DNA of 64,000 nucleotides, taken from contig CP021226.1 of NCBI GenBank assembly GCA_003999685.1, positions 682,001 through 746,000 on the forward strand, given 5' to 3'. Position numbers and translations under genes: made by a program. Position 1 is the first letter of the stretch. Each line of letters begins with the position of its first letter. Source of the DNA: Taiwanofungus camphoratus (lineage: Eukaryota > Basidiomycota > Agaricomycetes > Polyporales > Taiwanofungaceae). Under the pieces are notes generated by a model. That model searched no databases. It worked only from the letters and a program-made list of their open reading frames with translations, and was not told the DNA's origin. This document shows, in pieces, positions 1 to 13,382 of this stretch.

Positions 1-3000
1 CGGTAGTAGCATCCTCCCACAAATTCTGCAGTGCTTCCTTTACTTTCAAGCCGAAAGATAGCACTTTACTGCGATCAACTTTGGGATCAAACTCCTCTTC
101 GCCCGAGTCTGTAATCATGTTGCCGCATTGCTGCAACGTAAAAGCCAGTTCCTGTCCCCAAATGACAGCAGCAAGTTCTCGGGCACTCTATTAATGCGAG
201 TGAGTACATTTAACCGAGGCTGAGAAGGAGACTGACATCATAAGATTGATCTTCCGATGCCCGTTTGCACAAATACGAGACAAGGTCCTGGTGAGCAGAC
301 GCTAATCTCTGAAGCCGTTTGACGTTCACATTTGACAAGATCTAAAATTCTCGTGTCAGACCTGCAGTGGCAGCATGTAAAGTACTCATGCATACCTCAT
401 CTAGTGGGCTGAGTTTCTTGTGAGTAGAAATGTCGGTCTCTTGAAATTTTGACATGCTGGATCTCAACCGAGCTGCAATTACTCCAAGATGATCAAGTGC
501 CATGGTCTTCATTGCATTATTTTCATTTTGGCTAGTCTTAACATCATCTAAGGACGATACCTGAACCAGAGCTTTTCAGTGCCAGGCTGAGAAGAATTAA
601 GGAGATCCCAACCATGAATTTGCAAATGATGCTTAGCAAGAGAGAGGCGGCTGGCCATTCTGGCCAGAACAAAACAGCCAACAAGTCCGAGATGAGATTG
701 TCGAAGATTGCGCGGTATTCGGCTTCATTAGAATTCTTCGTAACCTTAGCCTTACCCGATCTGACAGCAGGGGTCATGTTGGTCGTTGACTAGATGCCTG
801 GAAATCACCCACCGCTGTGTCAAGAATATGATAATAGTTTTTGCAGCTTTCGTTGCTGAGTCCAGTCCGGATGTGTACAGCCGGATCTCCTACGCATGCT
901 TAAGTGGTGTGGTACGACTTCCAGTAGAAATAAATTTACCTCCATGTCCTTCTCGTCGAGGAATGGCACCTGATGCTTTTCGTTGAAACTCTCTTGGCGA
1001 CGCAGGGCGAGTGCCTGTTGCCGAGCCTTGCGCAGTGTTCGGGCTTCTAGGTGTACATCGTGGGCAGAAGTCTGAACTAGTTGCAAAAGCAAAGCGGATA
1101 CGGTACGAATCGAGCGCCCGTCCCGAAGACTTAAACAAAACTCAGTGCTAAGTCAAGACTTCACAATATGCTCAACTGACCGGAATTGACCAGCTTTCTG
1201 CTTTGTGTCTGAGAGCTTAATCAAAGACGACAAGATTTCTTCTATAATCCACGCTCGTTGATCCTCGTGATTAGCAAACACCTATGTGTGAACAATGAGG
1301 ATCTTAAGTTCGTGCTACGAATGACATGACCTACACTGCGAACAAGTGAGAGAGCATCGAGTCTGAGACCTCTCATTGCACTATTGCCCAGTGTGTTCAA
1401 GACAGCACTGCCTTTCTTTCCTTTGCCTTCACTTTCGCCTACAGGCTCTACAACAAAAAATGGCCCGATGGCGATGTAAACAGCTTGTATGATAATACTT
1501 TCCGACATTGTCATCGTATCCGCAGAGACGAGATCGTTGATGCGTGGTATGACAGAAGAGATAACTTGAAAGGTCTCAGCAAGTTGTCTTCGATGACTGC
1601 TGTCGCGGGAGGAAGGCTGCACGATATGCCGCAAGAGCGGAGGCATTTTACTAGACATCTCAGCCGATGCTTCAACAAAAGGGTAAACGACTTTCGTGAG
1701 CTGATTCTTCACAGTGCTCAGGCACGTCATAATGAGTTCTTCCGAGTACAACTATCCTGACCATCAGATGGTAAGCGATTCACAACTCTGGGCGTGTACT
1801 TACCTGTTTGGTCAGTCTGTCACTTCCAAGTAACGCAATACAGCAGTCTGCTGCAAGTACACTATCTCTAGCAATGTCAAGATTTCTAGTCAGATTCTCC
1901 AAGTCTTCCTCCGTCAGATCCTGTGCGTTTGTAGGCTCATCGGCTGCCATCCTCAGGTTCTCTTCTTCAGAGGGCGAATCATCACCAGAAGGTCTAGGAG
2001 TCTTTGATTTTGAACGTCTGTCGTTGCTTTGTGAGCTCTTCTTTGAAGCCTTCCCGGACTTCTTCGAAGTGGCTGCAGGCTTAGGAATTGCATCGCTCGT
2101 CATAAGGGCAGATCCGAACGGTTCAAGATCTTCCCCCGCTCTAACACTCCGGTCGAGAATCTTGAGAATCCTAGAAAGAGTAACCACTTCGATGTCTGCC
2201 ATCCTATCTTTGGACCTGGGAGTGCCTCCAGCAGTGTTACTTTCCCTAGATGCCAACCGGAGGCGCTTGCTTGGCCGCGCAACTTTAGAAACGTAGCTTG
2301 TCAGCTTCCGAATGACATTCGTATGAAGGAGAGGATGCGAGCAATCGGCGGTAAGGGGAGAGAAGAAGTCGGACGACAGGTCGTTTACATCAACATCTGG
2401 TGGTAGAGAGTCCTCCGCCTCAAAGATGTCCTCTAGTAATGTTGTGAGCTTCTCAAGGGGAGCTATAGCATATTGCGAATCAGTGAAAGCTAGAAGCGTG
2501 TATCACAGAAACAGACCTCGATCGTCCCTTTCACCAGTGGCCCGTCTGCCCGACAACTTCACACTGCCACCTGGACCCAAGGAATTCTGACTCGTGGATG
2601 GACCATCGTCATCTTCTGACCCGAATCCACCAAGATCGTCTGCGTCGTAGCCGATCTCCTTACCCTTGCCCTTCCTAATCACAGACTGGGTATGAGACCC
2701 ATGTCGCCGCTGGGATGTAGGGGTCAAGTAGGACTTCGGCAGAGGAGGAACTTCGACATATGGCATCAATTTCCGCTTTGGAGTAGGCGTGCCTTGGGAG
2801 GTAGAAGGTGCGGGCGTGGATACAGCCGAACCACGCCGCGAAGGAGTTGTGAACGACCTGGAACCTTCTCCTGTCTGCACTCGTTTGATGGAAGGTGACT
2901 CTAAGTAGGCCACATCCTTGCGCTTGCGTGGAGTCTGATGCGTATGCACTGGCGCGCGGGGACTCAAATGACTGAACGCTAATGGATCAGGGCTATCTTC

Positions 3001-3832
3001 TTCTTTCGGAGGTGCCTTTACACAACGAGGGGTAGACTTTCCGTTGTCGGCTACTGGCGCTTGTACATCAATTTGCGCACTCGTCTGAGCCAGGAAGTTG
3101 TTGAAAAAACCAGAAGATTCATGTGAGCTATACTGTGTTTTCGGTGTTTTCGGTACCGGTTCTCCCAGAGCATGTGCGAGCGATGAAGAAGAAGTACTTA
3201 TTCCCAGAGGAGGAGGGGTGGGATATGCCGCTGAGGGTGCTGTGTGCTGAAAAACAGACTGTGCAAACGGGGAGGTATGGTAAGTAGAAGGATGAAGATA
3301 CGAATCAGGCCAGAGCGTTTGACTTTGGTGATAGGGATATACGCTGAAAAAAAAGTGAGGAATACATAATGCCGAGACCAGTAGGCCTTGACGCACAAGC
3401 CCTGCTCCCCCAAGTAACTGACTGCTTCATTCCTTGTGTGCTCCCAGTACCCTCCGTCATGAGTGGGGATAGAAGGAGATGCAAGATGGTTCAACTCATT
3501 AGCATATTCTGAAGACAGCGGAAAATGTGGCTGAGGATATGAAGCGGCTTGAGCGCTGTATGCATACGGTTGCACGTAGGACGGCGGGGTAGCAGTGATC
3601 GAAAGATTACTTAAATGCCTTGCCACTGCAAGACTATCAGTATATACTCAAGTTTTCAATGCATACACGAACCATGTGTAGAAGGAGTAGCTGAGGCAAA
3701 GGGGTACACTGCAAGTAGTCTGTGTGCGTCTTGGACCGAATTGGCTGCGACTCTACCAATATGTGCTTCCTGTTGAGCATAGTTCTGTCGATATCCGTTA
3801 CTTTCAGAAGTATACCAGCCGTTCTTGTTCAT
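1..3832 (-). CDS. scc2: Cohesin loader Scc2/Mis4/NIPBL, N-terminal part, runs off left edge
   Basis: Scc2 (fission yeast Mis4, human NIPBL) is the HEAT-repeat cohesin loader; with Scc4 it places cohesin on chromatin and stimulates its ATPase. The chosen start is the ATG whose first base is 3832 ([10 protein letters not shown]). The first ~400 residues are low-complexity and rich in S, T, P and basic stretches, as expected for the disordered N-terminus. The HEAT part is recognised by NIPBL-like blocks: [18 protein letters not shown] at about 1.8 kb, then [17 protein letters not shown] and YPFVEA, then [17 protein letters not shown] at about 1.25 kb, and [19 protein letters not shown] at about 0.66 kb. 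About nine exons are visible, with ~45-55 nt GT-AG introns (for example near 3671-3628, 2518-2460, 1810-1757). The last visible exon ends at base 1 in the HEAT region, so the C-terminus lies outside. The family assignment is sound; intron edges near 0.4 and 0.2 kb are my inference. Confidence 0.9.
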
Positions 3833-4184
3833 GATGAGTAGAGAAGCTGCGACCCTTGCGTGTGGGACGCGCGATCTCGCCGTACGACGCGCTGTGCACC
3901 GTGACGTTAAATGAGCAACTGGCCGCGAACTCCTCGCGCCTCGAACCACTGTCACGGTAAGTCACGCGAAAGTCACACCATCGGGGCTGCGGCACTTTTA
4001 AGTATGTTCGATATCCTGAGTGCGTTGCCATTGCACACGACAAGCTCTTAGAGACTGAAAGGGCATGTCGAAACGGCACAGTCTGCACTCCAGGCTCATG
4101 TGGTGATTTGTTTATGATATGACGCATTAGATGTGTACAATGCAAAAATCCAAAAATCTTAATAGAAGTCAATCGAAGAAGAAA
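3833..4184. promoter_or_regulatory. Intergenic gap upstream of scc2
   Basis: This 352-bp gap lies between the scc2 start and the stop of the helicase gene, both on the minus strand, so it must hold the helicase 3' UTR/terminator and the scc2 promoter. I see no convincing TATA box or other known element and no reading frame worth calling. Confidence 0.5.
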
Positions 4185-6927
4185 TCAACTACCGTCTTTA
4201 TGATTGAGCACTGGAATCTCGGCAATATAAGTGCGTGGAACAGCGGACACACCACGGGCGTAAATATGACTCGTGTATATCTGCATCACAAACATGAATA
4301 TCCAAGCAGTTCATGACACATTAAGAACAACCATACCAATTCGTCGTAAATTATAGCTGGGACTTTCTTATCACAGAGTGTCGAAGAAGGGTGGATCCTG
4401 ACAATCTAAATCAAGCAACGTCAGCTCATATTGAGGGGAACTCGTTGGGACTCACTGATGGGCCCATTATTTGTTTGTACGACCCATCCGGCTGCAGGAA
4501 GGCAGCCTGTTGAACCAATCCGCGGACCAGACATTTCAGCACGGCCTGGTCGTTCTCTCCACAGGAGGTACGCCAGTCGATCTGCATCCGCGCGCACGCC
4601 TCACACAGCTGGATGCGAATATCTTGCGCCTCAACGAGGCACCGGTCGTTCACGTACTGTTTCCTGCACCAGTCCTTGCGACCGCTCTTGCTCTCCGAGG
4701 TAGCGATCTCCTGGTAGGCCCTGACGACGTTCAAGACTGTCATGTGGTCGCCACTCATGTGCCGGAATTTCCGACGAGCGTCCGCGGCTGCGTCCCGCTC
4801 GTCGGCTGAGTCGAAGAACAATTTGGGAGACGCGGAGAGAACGGAGATGATGTCGATAACCTCGAGCGTGCAGCCGAACTCTTTGGATGCAACGAGCGCG
4901 CGGGCGAGGCTGGGCTCGAGGGGGAAGATCGCCATGTCTCGGCCTAGCTTCGTCAACGCCTTCTTGTTATCTAAGGCACCCAATAAATAGAGTGTCTTCA
5001 ACGCAGATACAACTGGAAAGAGTTAATAGATGATAGCTGAAAGACCGGGGCAACGTAACACTTACTAGCCTCTTGGTCGGGTTTATCCATGAAATCCAAC
5101 TCTTCAAGATCCTGACCAAGACATTTTAACTGCAAGAGACTTGATGTTAGAGTACATCGACGGATCTCTGGCTCGGCTGACAACGCCATTTTGTCGAATG
5201 AGTCTTCGGTGTACAGGCGGAAACAGTATCCTTTCCCCTACTTTATATTTTATATCAAAGCAAGAGGGAAAAAAGTGGAGGACTGACCTCCCGACCGGCT
5301 CGACCAGCGCGCTGCATAGCAGACGATTTGGTGATGTCTCTTGTCAACAACGTATCAAACCCTACATAGCAGTCAGCACAGCGCAGTGAGCGTCAAGACT
5401 CCACGCACCGGTCCCTGTTTCTCGAGCGAAATGGCGCTTTTCTTTGCATTTTCCGGTATCTATTACATACTTGATCCCTGGGATGGTGATAGAGGTCTCG
5501 GCAATATTGGTCGCCAATATACATTTTCGACTATCGGGAGGGGCTGGAGAAAATATTTTTAATTGTTGGCCTGGTGGTAGAGCGGCATACATGGGACATA
5601 TTGTGACCTTTCGATCAGAATGTGTTAGCATCGCTCTCCGGCGGCTATATATTTTACTTACACCAAGACTATCCTTAGGTAATTTATTGGCATACAAACT
5701 TATTGATTTTTCTAGACTCTCGATATCCTCTTGGCCTGCAACTGGAGTAAATACATTGGACTAGGAGTAAAAAATCACAGCGACAAACCTGGTAGAAAGA
5801 TCAATACATCTCCGCGTGGCTGATCAGTGTGGATTTGGAAGAATGTCCGAAGTGCAGCGTCAACATAGTCTGGTTGGCTTAAGGCAGTGTGGTAGATTGT
5901 AACAGGATGCTGCCGGCCCTTCACATATAGTACTTTGGCACTAGAGACAATTCATGCAGCATCAAACTCGCTTTTCGAGGAGCAAATACTACTCACTTAT
6001 CATAAAACTTGCTAAACTTCTCTGCATCCAGAGTTGCACTCATGATGACGACTTTTAGCGGGTTAAGTTTTGTTGCTGAACCTTTGCCCTTCGCGTCAGC
6101 GGGCGAGTTCCTCTTCCGCAATATAGTTTTTAGGTTCGTGATGAGCAAATCGGTACGTAATGTACGTTCGTGAGCCTCATCCACAATGACCACGCTATAT
6201 CGCGAGAGAAGGGGATCTCCGAGGAGTTCACGGACGAGCATACCATCGGTGACATACTTGATACGGGTCTCGTCGGAGGATGCTTCGTTGAAACGCACGG
6301 AGTAGCCGACCAGGCCGCCGACAGATGTGTTTTGTTCGGCTGCGACGCGCACTGCGAGTGACGTTGCGGCAACTTTGCGAGGTTGAGTTATTGCGATCAT
6401 ACCCTGGCCAGCGATGCCAGATTCAAGCAGGTACTGGGGCACCTCTAGTGCACCTGAGACTCAGATGATGTGTGTAGTATCAGAAGCAGCAATTCGTACG
6501 TGTAGTCTTGCCTGACCCGGTTTCACCAATCAGAACAGTCACGTCGTTGTTCCGAATCTCATCTATAAGAGCATCTTTGCCTACATACCGGTCGGGACCA
6601 GCTCGTTCACGTCACGGAACCTTGCTGCGTACCTATTGCAATTGGAAGACTTCTCCTTTGCTCCAGTATCGATACAAATTTGGCATTGCTAGCTGCGCCC
6701 TTGCTATTGCGACTGAGTTTCGGTTTCTTCCTTGACTCATGAGTGGGAGTCTTGAGGCTCCTGTGAGTGCTGGACTTGAACTTCCCTGAGTGTTTTACAT
6801 GAAGATCATCGTCGGACACGTCCATCCACGCATGATCGCGCTTATGGCCTCTCCTGGGAAGGTGTGCATTCCCGTTGAGTTTCTTGGGGGTCTGTGATAT
6901 GCCCTTGAGAGCCGCGATCTTCGCCAT
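4185..6927 (-). CDS. DEAH-box RNA helicase, DHX33/Dhr2-like
   Basis: This is a DExH RNA helicase of the DHX33 (animal) / Dhr2 (yeast) group, nucleolar enzymes of rRNA synthesis and small-subunit processing. The start (6927) gives a basic tail [16 protein letters not shown]. Motif I is GETGSGKTT (about 6.52 kb) and Ia is TQPRKVAA. Motif II is DEAH (in [15 protein letters not shown]), III is SAT ([17 protein letters not shown]), and V is [22 protein letters not shown]-like. Motif [10 protein letters not shown] is at about 5.30 kb. The helicase-associated winged-helix/ratchet region ([20 protein letters not shown]) and OB-fold ([13 protein letters not shown], then RIHPSS) follow at 5.0-4.4 kb. 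The last small exon ends [21 protein letters not shown] before the TGA at 4187-4185. Many ~50-nt introns split the gene. It shares a 381-bp divergent promoter with the membrane-protein gene at 7309. Dhr2 versus another DHX subgroup rests on remembered similarity to DHX33, not on an alignment. Confidence 0.9.
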
Positions 6928-7308
6928 AGGATAATTATGTGGGGAAGCAAGGTTTTCTGCGCTTTATGCGGATATGATTGGGAGAAGAAACAGGGCAAAA
7001 GCATGAAATAACAGTTGGCATGAGCAGTAATTGATGTTTGGAAAACTCTGTAAAAATGTAGCAATGGCATGCGCCGGCAACTTCCAGTGTTCACAGGCGC
7101 CCAGCTCGATCACGGTGCGCGTTCGCTCTGGATCACGCCCCGCTTTGGCTCAGGCCATTCACCTCCGGTGCTCGTTATTGTCGGCAACGACAGCCAGCAG
7201 GGCTCGGTCAACGCGGATAAGGAGCGGTATCGCAGAGTTAATGCTCATCTGAACCCGGTAACAAGCTAACAAGCACTGGCTACTTTTATCTCGCGACATC
7301 GTCCCGTA
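6928..7308. promoter_or_regulatory. Divergent promoter region, helicase / DUF4203 gene
   Basis: This 381-bp gap separates two divergent start codons (6927 minus, 7309 plus) and must contain both promoters. It is moderately GC-rich to the right. I see no clear TATA box, telobox-like element or other named site. Confidence 0.5.
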
Positions 7309-9320
7309 ATGTCTGCCAACACTAGCGATTATTCACTTTCTACTCTCCTTGTGTCTACGCCGTATACTCTTGCTTACGCCCTTCCTTTACTATTTGTATC
7401 GCTGATCTTGACATTTTCCGGCACATTCCTCACTCTCGACCGCACCCGTGCCTTCACTCCCCGCAATGACGCCTCCAAGTCATCCTCGGTGATGCAAAGC
7501 AGAACAAGGCGCACGGAAGGCACGATGCGCAGGTTGTTTTTTCTCCAAGGTGGAGCCGGGGGACTCGCTTCGGGCTATGCTTTTGGAGGTAGGTCATTGC
7601 ATCAGGCACTCAAATGGAGTATATCCTGACATCTTCTAGTCCACTTCGTGACCTTCCTATCTCTATTGATCCCCAGTGTATCCACTTCCGCGCCCCTCAG
7701 TCCGCATGCATTCTTGGCCGTGTGGGTTCTCTCAGCCGTCTGCTGCAGCTATATTGCCGGACGATGGAGATACGCCGCCCTCTTCTTGTCTGGCGTGTCT
7801 GGATAGTAAGCGGTCCATCCTGCCTGTGTCTCGTATCATCTCCACTCACGATCACTATTGTCAGTTCAACCCTTGCACTAGCAACCTGTGTCATCGTCCA
7901 CCCAACGCTTCTCACCCGCATCGTGCTCACGGCTATCTTTCTCCCCATTGGCACTCTCCTATGCCTCCTTCCTATTCCCCGTTATCAGCACACATTCGTC
8001 AGAATATCCACGTCGGCAGCAGGTGCTTTTGGCATCATAATCTCGATTGCGTCGTTTGCCCACATACTCGCATGGAGCAATGTCTGGGAGCGACTGTGGA
8101 ACAGTAACGGAGCTGACTGGAATTCTGGCCCTGGAAAGGGCCTGAGCGCCGCGTATTGTTTACTCTTTCTGTCCGGTACAGCTTGTGATTGGTTCCTGAA
8201 GAGGCAGTTCGGAGAGAACCCTGACGAGGTTGGCTTAGAAATTTCACACTTGGCAAGGGCGCTTCATTAACTCGATACTCGTTGTTTGCAGAGATGGGAC
8301 AACTATCTGGCGGAGTATGCTTCCAATCTTCCCAATGCCGCTGACCGCGCAGGCACATTCACGCCTTTTACTTCGTTCTGGGCTCGACACTTTGGGCACA
8401 GGAACACAGCCCCGATTCCGATCTTTCCTACTGATGCTGACCTCAAGCGGCCTCTTCCCTCCCCTGTTGTGCTTCAGAAGGCACACTCTATGGCTAGCCA
8501 GAGCCGGATAAGTACACCCGCATCTCGAAAGGGACCCGACTGCTTGCACAAGCGCCGCAAGCGGTTCGTCCCGGGTGCCAAGCGCATGCGTGAAGAGGTC
8601 AAGTTCAGCCCGCTGAATGTGGACGACCTGTCCAGCTCCGACGAGGACGAGGATCTGAAGTCGACACAATCACTGTCGAACGAGAAAGCGCGGACACGGC
8701 GGCCACTTCCTACGCGGTCTGATTCAATGGCGACCCTCGTCAACGAGACCCAGCCAGCGAAGTCTATCATCGGGGCTGATGGTGACGTGATAGACATCGA
8801 GAGGGAGAAGGCTAGGCCATTCCAACTCCGGTCGAAAGCTGAGCGGGAGGTCGGACGTAACATGCCTGATTATTCAGACTATGAGGAGGATGTGACAGCC
8901 GGGGCAACATGTCCACAAGTTCCGCGTGACTCGCCCGAGTGGAGCCCGGCATTCCTCCATCGTCATTTTGCCCATTCTGCGCAACCCCACACTCTTAGTC
9001 CGCCAGCAAAAGGATTATCGTCCGCTAACAGCGCAACATACGCGTCATCGCACATGCTGACCACGTCTCCTCTCCCCTACACGCCTGTCCCCGCGACACC
9101 ATCGTTAATCCGCGCAATCGACCGTATATCGGCGGCGCAGCAGGCCGCGTACAAACCGTTATCCTCTCCTGCAACGCCACCCCTGATGGCAAGTGTTCGT
9201 GATGGCCTACCTATACATTCGGGTGAGCCCCGGTGTGGGTTGCATGGCCCGAAGTGGGAGTTGTTTTGGAAGGATGTGAAGGAGAAGGCAGGAAACGGGC
9301 TTGGGCACGGGCTTGCCTGA
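7309..9320 (+). CDS. Multi-pass membrane protein, DUF4203/TM7SF3-TMEM198-like
   Basis: There are four exons: 7309-7588, 7640-7805, 7865-8228 and 8292-9320. They join in frame to 612 codons plus stop. The first ~300 residues are strongly hydrophobic with about seven or eight predicted membrane segments. Examples are YALPLLFVSLILTFSGTFL, VHFVTFLSLLIPSV, AFLAVWVLSAVCCSYIAG, IVLTAIFLPIGTLLCLLPI and GAFGIIISIASFAHILAW. A loop GGAGGLASGYAFG resembles the glycine-rich stretch of DUF4203/TMEM198-type proteins. The C-terminal ~340 residues, all in exon 4, form a disordered tail. It has an acidic/serine patch (LSSSDEDED) and basic RRKRF, and ends with a conserved-looking W-x-L-F-W-K-D-V-K-E-K. Such tails are common in fungal members, but their role is unknown. 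Topology and the DUF assignment are inference; the exon structure is directly supported by frame and splice sites. Confidence 0.75.
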
Positions 9321-9754
9321 ATGTCCAAGACTTATACCGGTAGACACATCATTCACGACTTGCCACGATTCATTACGACCTTTGACGACTCCACGCTATC
9401 ATTATGTCTGTCTACCACTATTTATCATCTTGCGGCTCATCCGCAGATTTCTCTGCTTGTGTGATGCATTCTATTGGAAGGCTTGCAAATAACATGACGA
9501 TTTGTTGTATGAACAAGCGGGAGGAGACAAAGCAAAGACTTGCAAAACATGAAGGACGATTGACAATGATGCCGTTTCTGACGTATGCTATGATCAAAAC
9601 AAGAAATAGATAGTCCGACATTACCTTGTTGTATAGAAGGGAAAGCATAGCATGAATTGGTAAGTGCATATCGCAGTGCTACCAGATGGCTGATGCTTAT
9701 GTGGAAGTGAGATGAAATGGAATTATGATGAAAATGAGATACATCTAATGCGAG
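9321..9754. other. Convergent intergenic region
   Basis: This 434-bp gap lies between the stop of the DUF4203-like gene (plus) and the stop of the spindle pole body gene (minus). It must hold both 3' UTRs and polyadenylation sites. It is AT-richer than the flanking exons. No gene, RNA or repeat is evident. Confidence 0.5.
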
Positions 9755-12700
9755 CTATGGAAGGGTTGACTTTTTTAAGCCACGCGCGCGTCCCCAGGAG
9801 GAGGTCTGCGCCGGAATGAGCCGCTCAGTTCTGTCCGGGATGATTGACTGGTTCGTCGGTTTATCCTTGAATGTCAATAAATCGTATAAGGATGCGATTT
9901 GATCTCCCTGATTCGAAGATAAGACATGAGAGCAAAGCAACAGGTTCGCAGATACGTACCTTTTGCTCAAGAATATCGATGACTTCGCGCAGGTGCTCTG
10001 CGAGTACGTTCCGCTTGACGACATTGGAAACTGCATCCATCTCCTTGTACTGGTCAGCCAACTCAACATAAATACTATTTCAACGCCCATTAATAGACTG
10101 ATAACAGGCCGAGTCGAACAAAGATCTTACCTTTTATAGTGAGTGAAGTCATCCTCGAGTTCTCTCAACACTCTGGTTAGGACAGTCTGTGGAGGCAACC
10201 TGTCTGCCTCCGCATTCTCACGTTCACTCCGTGCCCGTTCTTTGCCTTTCCCCTCTACTCGTGGATAAGCTGTACGTGCATCCTCCGACCCTTCCACGTA
10301 GCCCTCGTCGTCATCATCGTCCTCTACTCTGGCTCGGCGGTCACGGTCTCGATGACTCGCCATCCAAAAAGGTGTTTCCTGGTCTCCCTGTTGGGGTGCT
10401 CGTTGATGTCGACGACGGCGATGACAGACAGTACAAGTCTGAGCGTTGTGCTCGGGAGCGGAAAAGAATAGACGTTCTAAGCGAGCGCCACGAATTTGAG
10501 GGAAAGGTGTTTGTAATGAGCGGCGTTCGTCTTGTTCGTCTATGTTTTTTGAAGGTGCATTGGACCCACTTTTTGGTCCTTTATGTCCGAGTGCATGTGC
10601 TGGTGTAGGAGCGGTCGGCCGTGAGGAGGAATGTGGAGGTTCAGAGAGCGACACTGCTCCTCTTTCCTCAGCTGTTCGACAAACATTACCTTTGACAAAG
10701 GGTGAGGGAGCCTTGTTAGGTTGGGCATCCTGCATGGGACTCTCACTCCTACTAATTTGTGAGGTGCTTGCAACCCTTGGGGTTTGTGCACTCACAGGGG
10801 TACTCGTACGCGAGAATAGAGGAGAATGAGAGCCCGATCGTGATCTACCCCTTGAGCGAGAGTTAGAGAGCGATGGTGATACCGATCGTTCCAGTCGCCG
10901 TTCTTCCACTTCTGCGGAGATGCGCTCCAGCTCACTGGCATCAACGAATGGTTTGGTGCTCATTCCCTCCGCAAGCTGAGAGGAACCGACAGTAGCATGA
11001 TCGGTTCGCATTGTTCTGTCGGCAAGACCCGCATGACGGCGTGGAGAAGGGGTGGGCGAACGTAGCCGGGAAGAAATCGTCGATTCATTGTCATCCTCGG
11101 ATTCGCTCGAGTATTGTTCTTCGCGTTCGTCTATTTCGCGATTGGCAGCTTCATCTACTTCTCCAAATTGGGCGTTTTCTTCACTGTGTTCATCCTCGCT
11201 GATATGTGAAGACTCCAGTGACAGCTGTTCTCTCGCCCCTCGGCGCTCTTTTAGGCCTTCTTCCACGACACCTCTGAGAACCTCAACTTCGCCCGCCAGC
11301 CGCTCAACCTCTTGACGCAAGTTGTCAACGTCCTTGCTCTTTTCCGCTAATGCGTGTACATCGGAGTCGCGCAATGACCGAAGCTCAGAAAGAAGTCGTT
11401 GATGGTCGGAGAGCTCGGCTGTAAGGCGTGTAAGATGTGCACGAAGGGTTGAGATTAACGCCTCAAGAGCTGCGCAATAGTACTTCAGCACGGCGTTTAT
11501 CATAACTAGAAGAGGACTCACATACCTTTCTTCTCTTCCACGGCTTGTTTGTATCTACTCTCAGCCGCCACCGCTGCCTGATCGCGGGCGAGGACTTCTG
11601 CTTCGCGCCTCTGCGCCTTGGCCTTACCCTTTTCATGCCTCAGAGCAGCAAGCCGATCTTTTTCTCGGCAGGCGATGTCTGTACGCTGCTGGGCCACCGC
11701 CTCTTCACGATCGAGTACCTTTGTCCGTTCCCTTGCTACCTCTTGCTTACATGCCTCGAGCTCAAGCTCTAGTTCGCGCACGCGGCGACGTGATATACTA
11801 TTCTCGGACTCGAGAAACGCGAGCTTGGATTGGACAATGTTCAAGGTGGTGAACAAGCGTGCTGTCCATCGAGTTACCAATGAAACTCAATTCCGCCTAC
11901 TGGTTGCGAAGACTTACCTTCGACTTCCCCGTCGTCTTTGGCATCATACCCGTAATGTTCCAGCCCTACTTTAGCGGGCGATTCAACCGCACTCGTTAAG
12001 CCCGTCACGTCAGGCAGGTGTAGCCTTCCCTTGAAAGGTGTTCTGAAGCCTATCTTTCTCGCAGGAGTCGGGATCGGATCTGCAGTCATAGCGATCTGGT
12101 TGCCGATGTCTTGAAAAGGATTACGCTCCTTACCCTGCTTGCTTGCCCGAGTCTCTCGGATGGTGCTTTGCGCTAACACTGGCTTGGAGAAATTACGGCC
12201 GACATCATCACTCTCCCGGCGAGTCTGCTCCATGTGAATATCCCGTGCGAGTCCCCTTGCCACCTTGGTGAACTTAGAACTATTCGCGATCGACGGCGTT
12301 GGAGGCTGGATGTTTACTTCCGGATCATGGGCAACATAAGACAAGGACTGTTGCAGAGGACCGTGCGAGAACAATTGCCTTTGCCTGCTAGCATTTCGAG
12401 GTTTGGGAGTTGAATAGTCACCTTGATTGAAAACGGCAGGGGATGGCGGGCGTACAGGGAGCTCTTGTGATCCTCGCATTGAGGGCGAAGGAGTCAACCG
12501 AGCGAAGGAGTGAGAGCGTGGCGAATTGGGAGATTGAGCACCGCGAGGACGTTTCGGTGAGAAGGCGACTGCGTTAAGCGCATCAGACAGCTTAGGTCTA
12601 GGAGACATATTGTTCAACACGGGAGAGCAAGGTCTCGAATCGGACACGGAAGAACTGGTGTAAGAGGCGGGAGCACAGATGGGAGGGGGCAGTTGCGATG

Positions 12701-13382
12701 CATGGCCGGACTGCAGAACACGATCAAGCTCTGCAGTATCGTCGACAACGAGGGGATCATAGTTGATGGTTTTTGAGGTCTGGGCAGAAAAGATGAGAAT
12801 TAGCAGACTGAGTAATTAATAGCCGATCATCGATAGCCTCGGAAAGTAGTGTTGAACTAGACCAGACACAAAAGAAGCACGTACAATATGTCTTGACTTT
12901 GTGGAGTCAATATCGAGTTCACTAAACCGCCCGTTGATTCCTGCCATAATGCCCTGCAGTGGACGGTCAGGATCATACTCTGCGCCGCTTAGGCTGACAT
13001 CCCTTCTTGCTGCTCTTCCACCGAGGCCTGCGCTCAGAGTGAGAGCACTAGCATGATGTGCTGCGGTAGAAATCGTTTCCCCAGCGTACGGGTTGACCCC
13101 ATCCTCGTCATCAACTGTCCGATAAGACCAAGCGTGATATTGGCTGTGTTCACTGGGGTCGAAATGGTCACCAGAACGCTGTTCGAAGGAGGCAAAAGCG
13201 GAGAATGGAGATGGTGCAGAATTATGCCTAGGATATTCAACGTCGGAATAATCATCGTCCGGAATTGAGGATAGGTGAAGGGATAGGTCGGTATGTTGTA
13301 GATTGTGTTCTAGCTGAATGCGATTCTGTTCCAGCTCATCACCGCGTATGCTGAAATCCAGGATGGCTGACCGTCTTGACAT
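9755..13382 (-). CDS. Spindle pole body scaffold, Ppc89-like with Cep57 domains
   Basis: There are six exons (13382-12885, 12779-11918, 11861-11526, 11469-10131, 10074-9960, 9907-9755), giving 934 aa. Layout: a serine/proline-rich N-terminus begins MSRRSAILDFSIRGDELEQ. A long coiled coil spans roughly residues 455-650 (NIVQSKLAFLESENSISRR, then LRQEVERLAGEVEVLRGVV). Then comes an S/R-rich linker, a CTVCHRR-type cysteine motif and the C-terminal block TVLTRVLRELEDDFTHYK. That is followed by YVELADQYKEMD and LAEHLREVIDILEQKGDQI, the layout of the Cep57 microtubule-binding domain found in fission-yeast Ppc89. Ppc89 is a core SPB scaffold that binds Sid4. The protein therefore probably sits at the spindle pole body. 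It diverges from BMS1 across a 286-bp promoter. Family membership is by remembered motif, not by search. Confidence 0.8.
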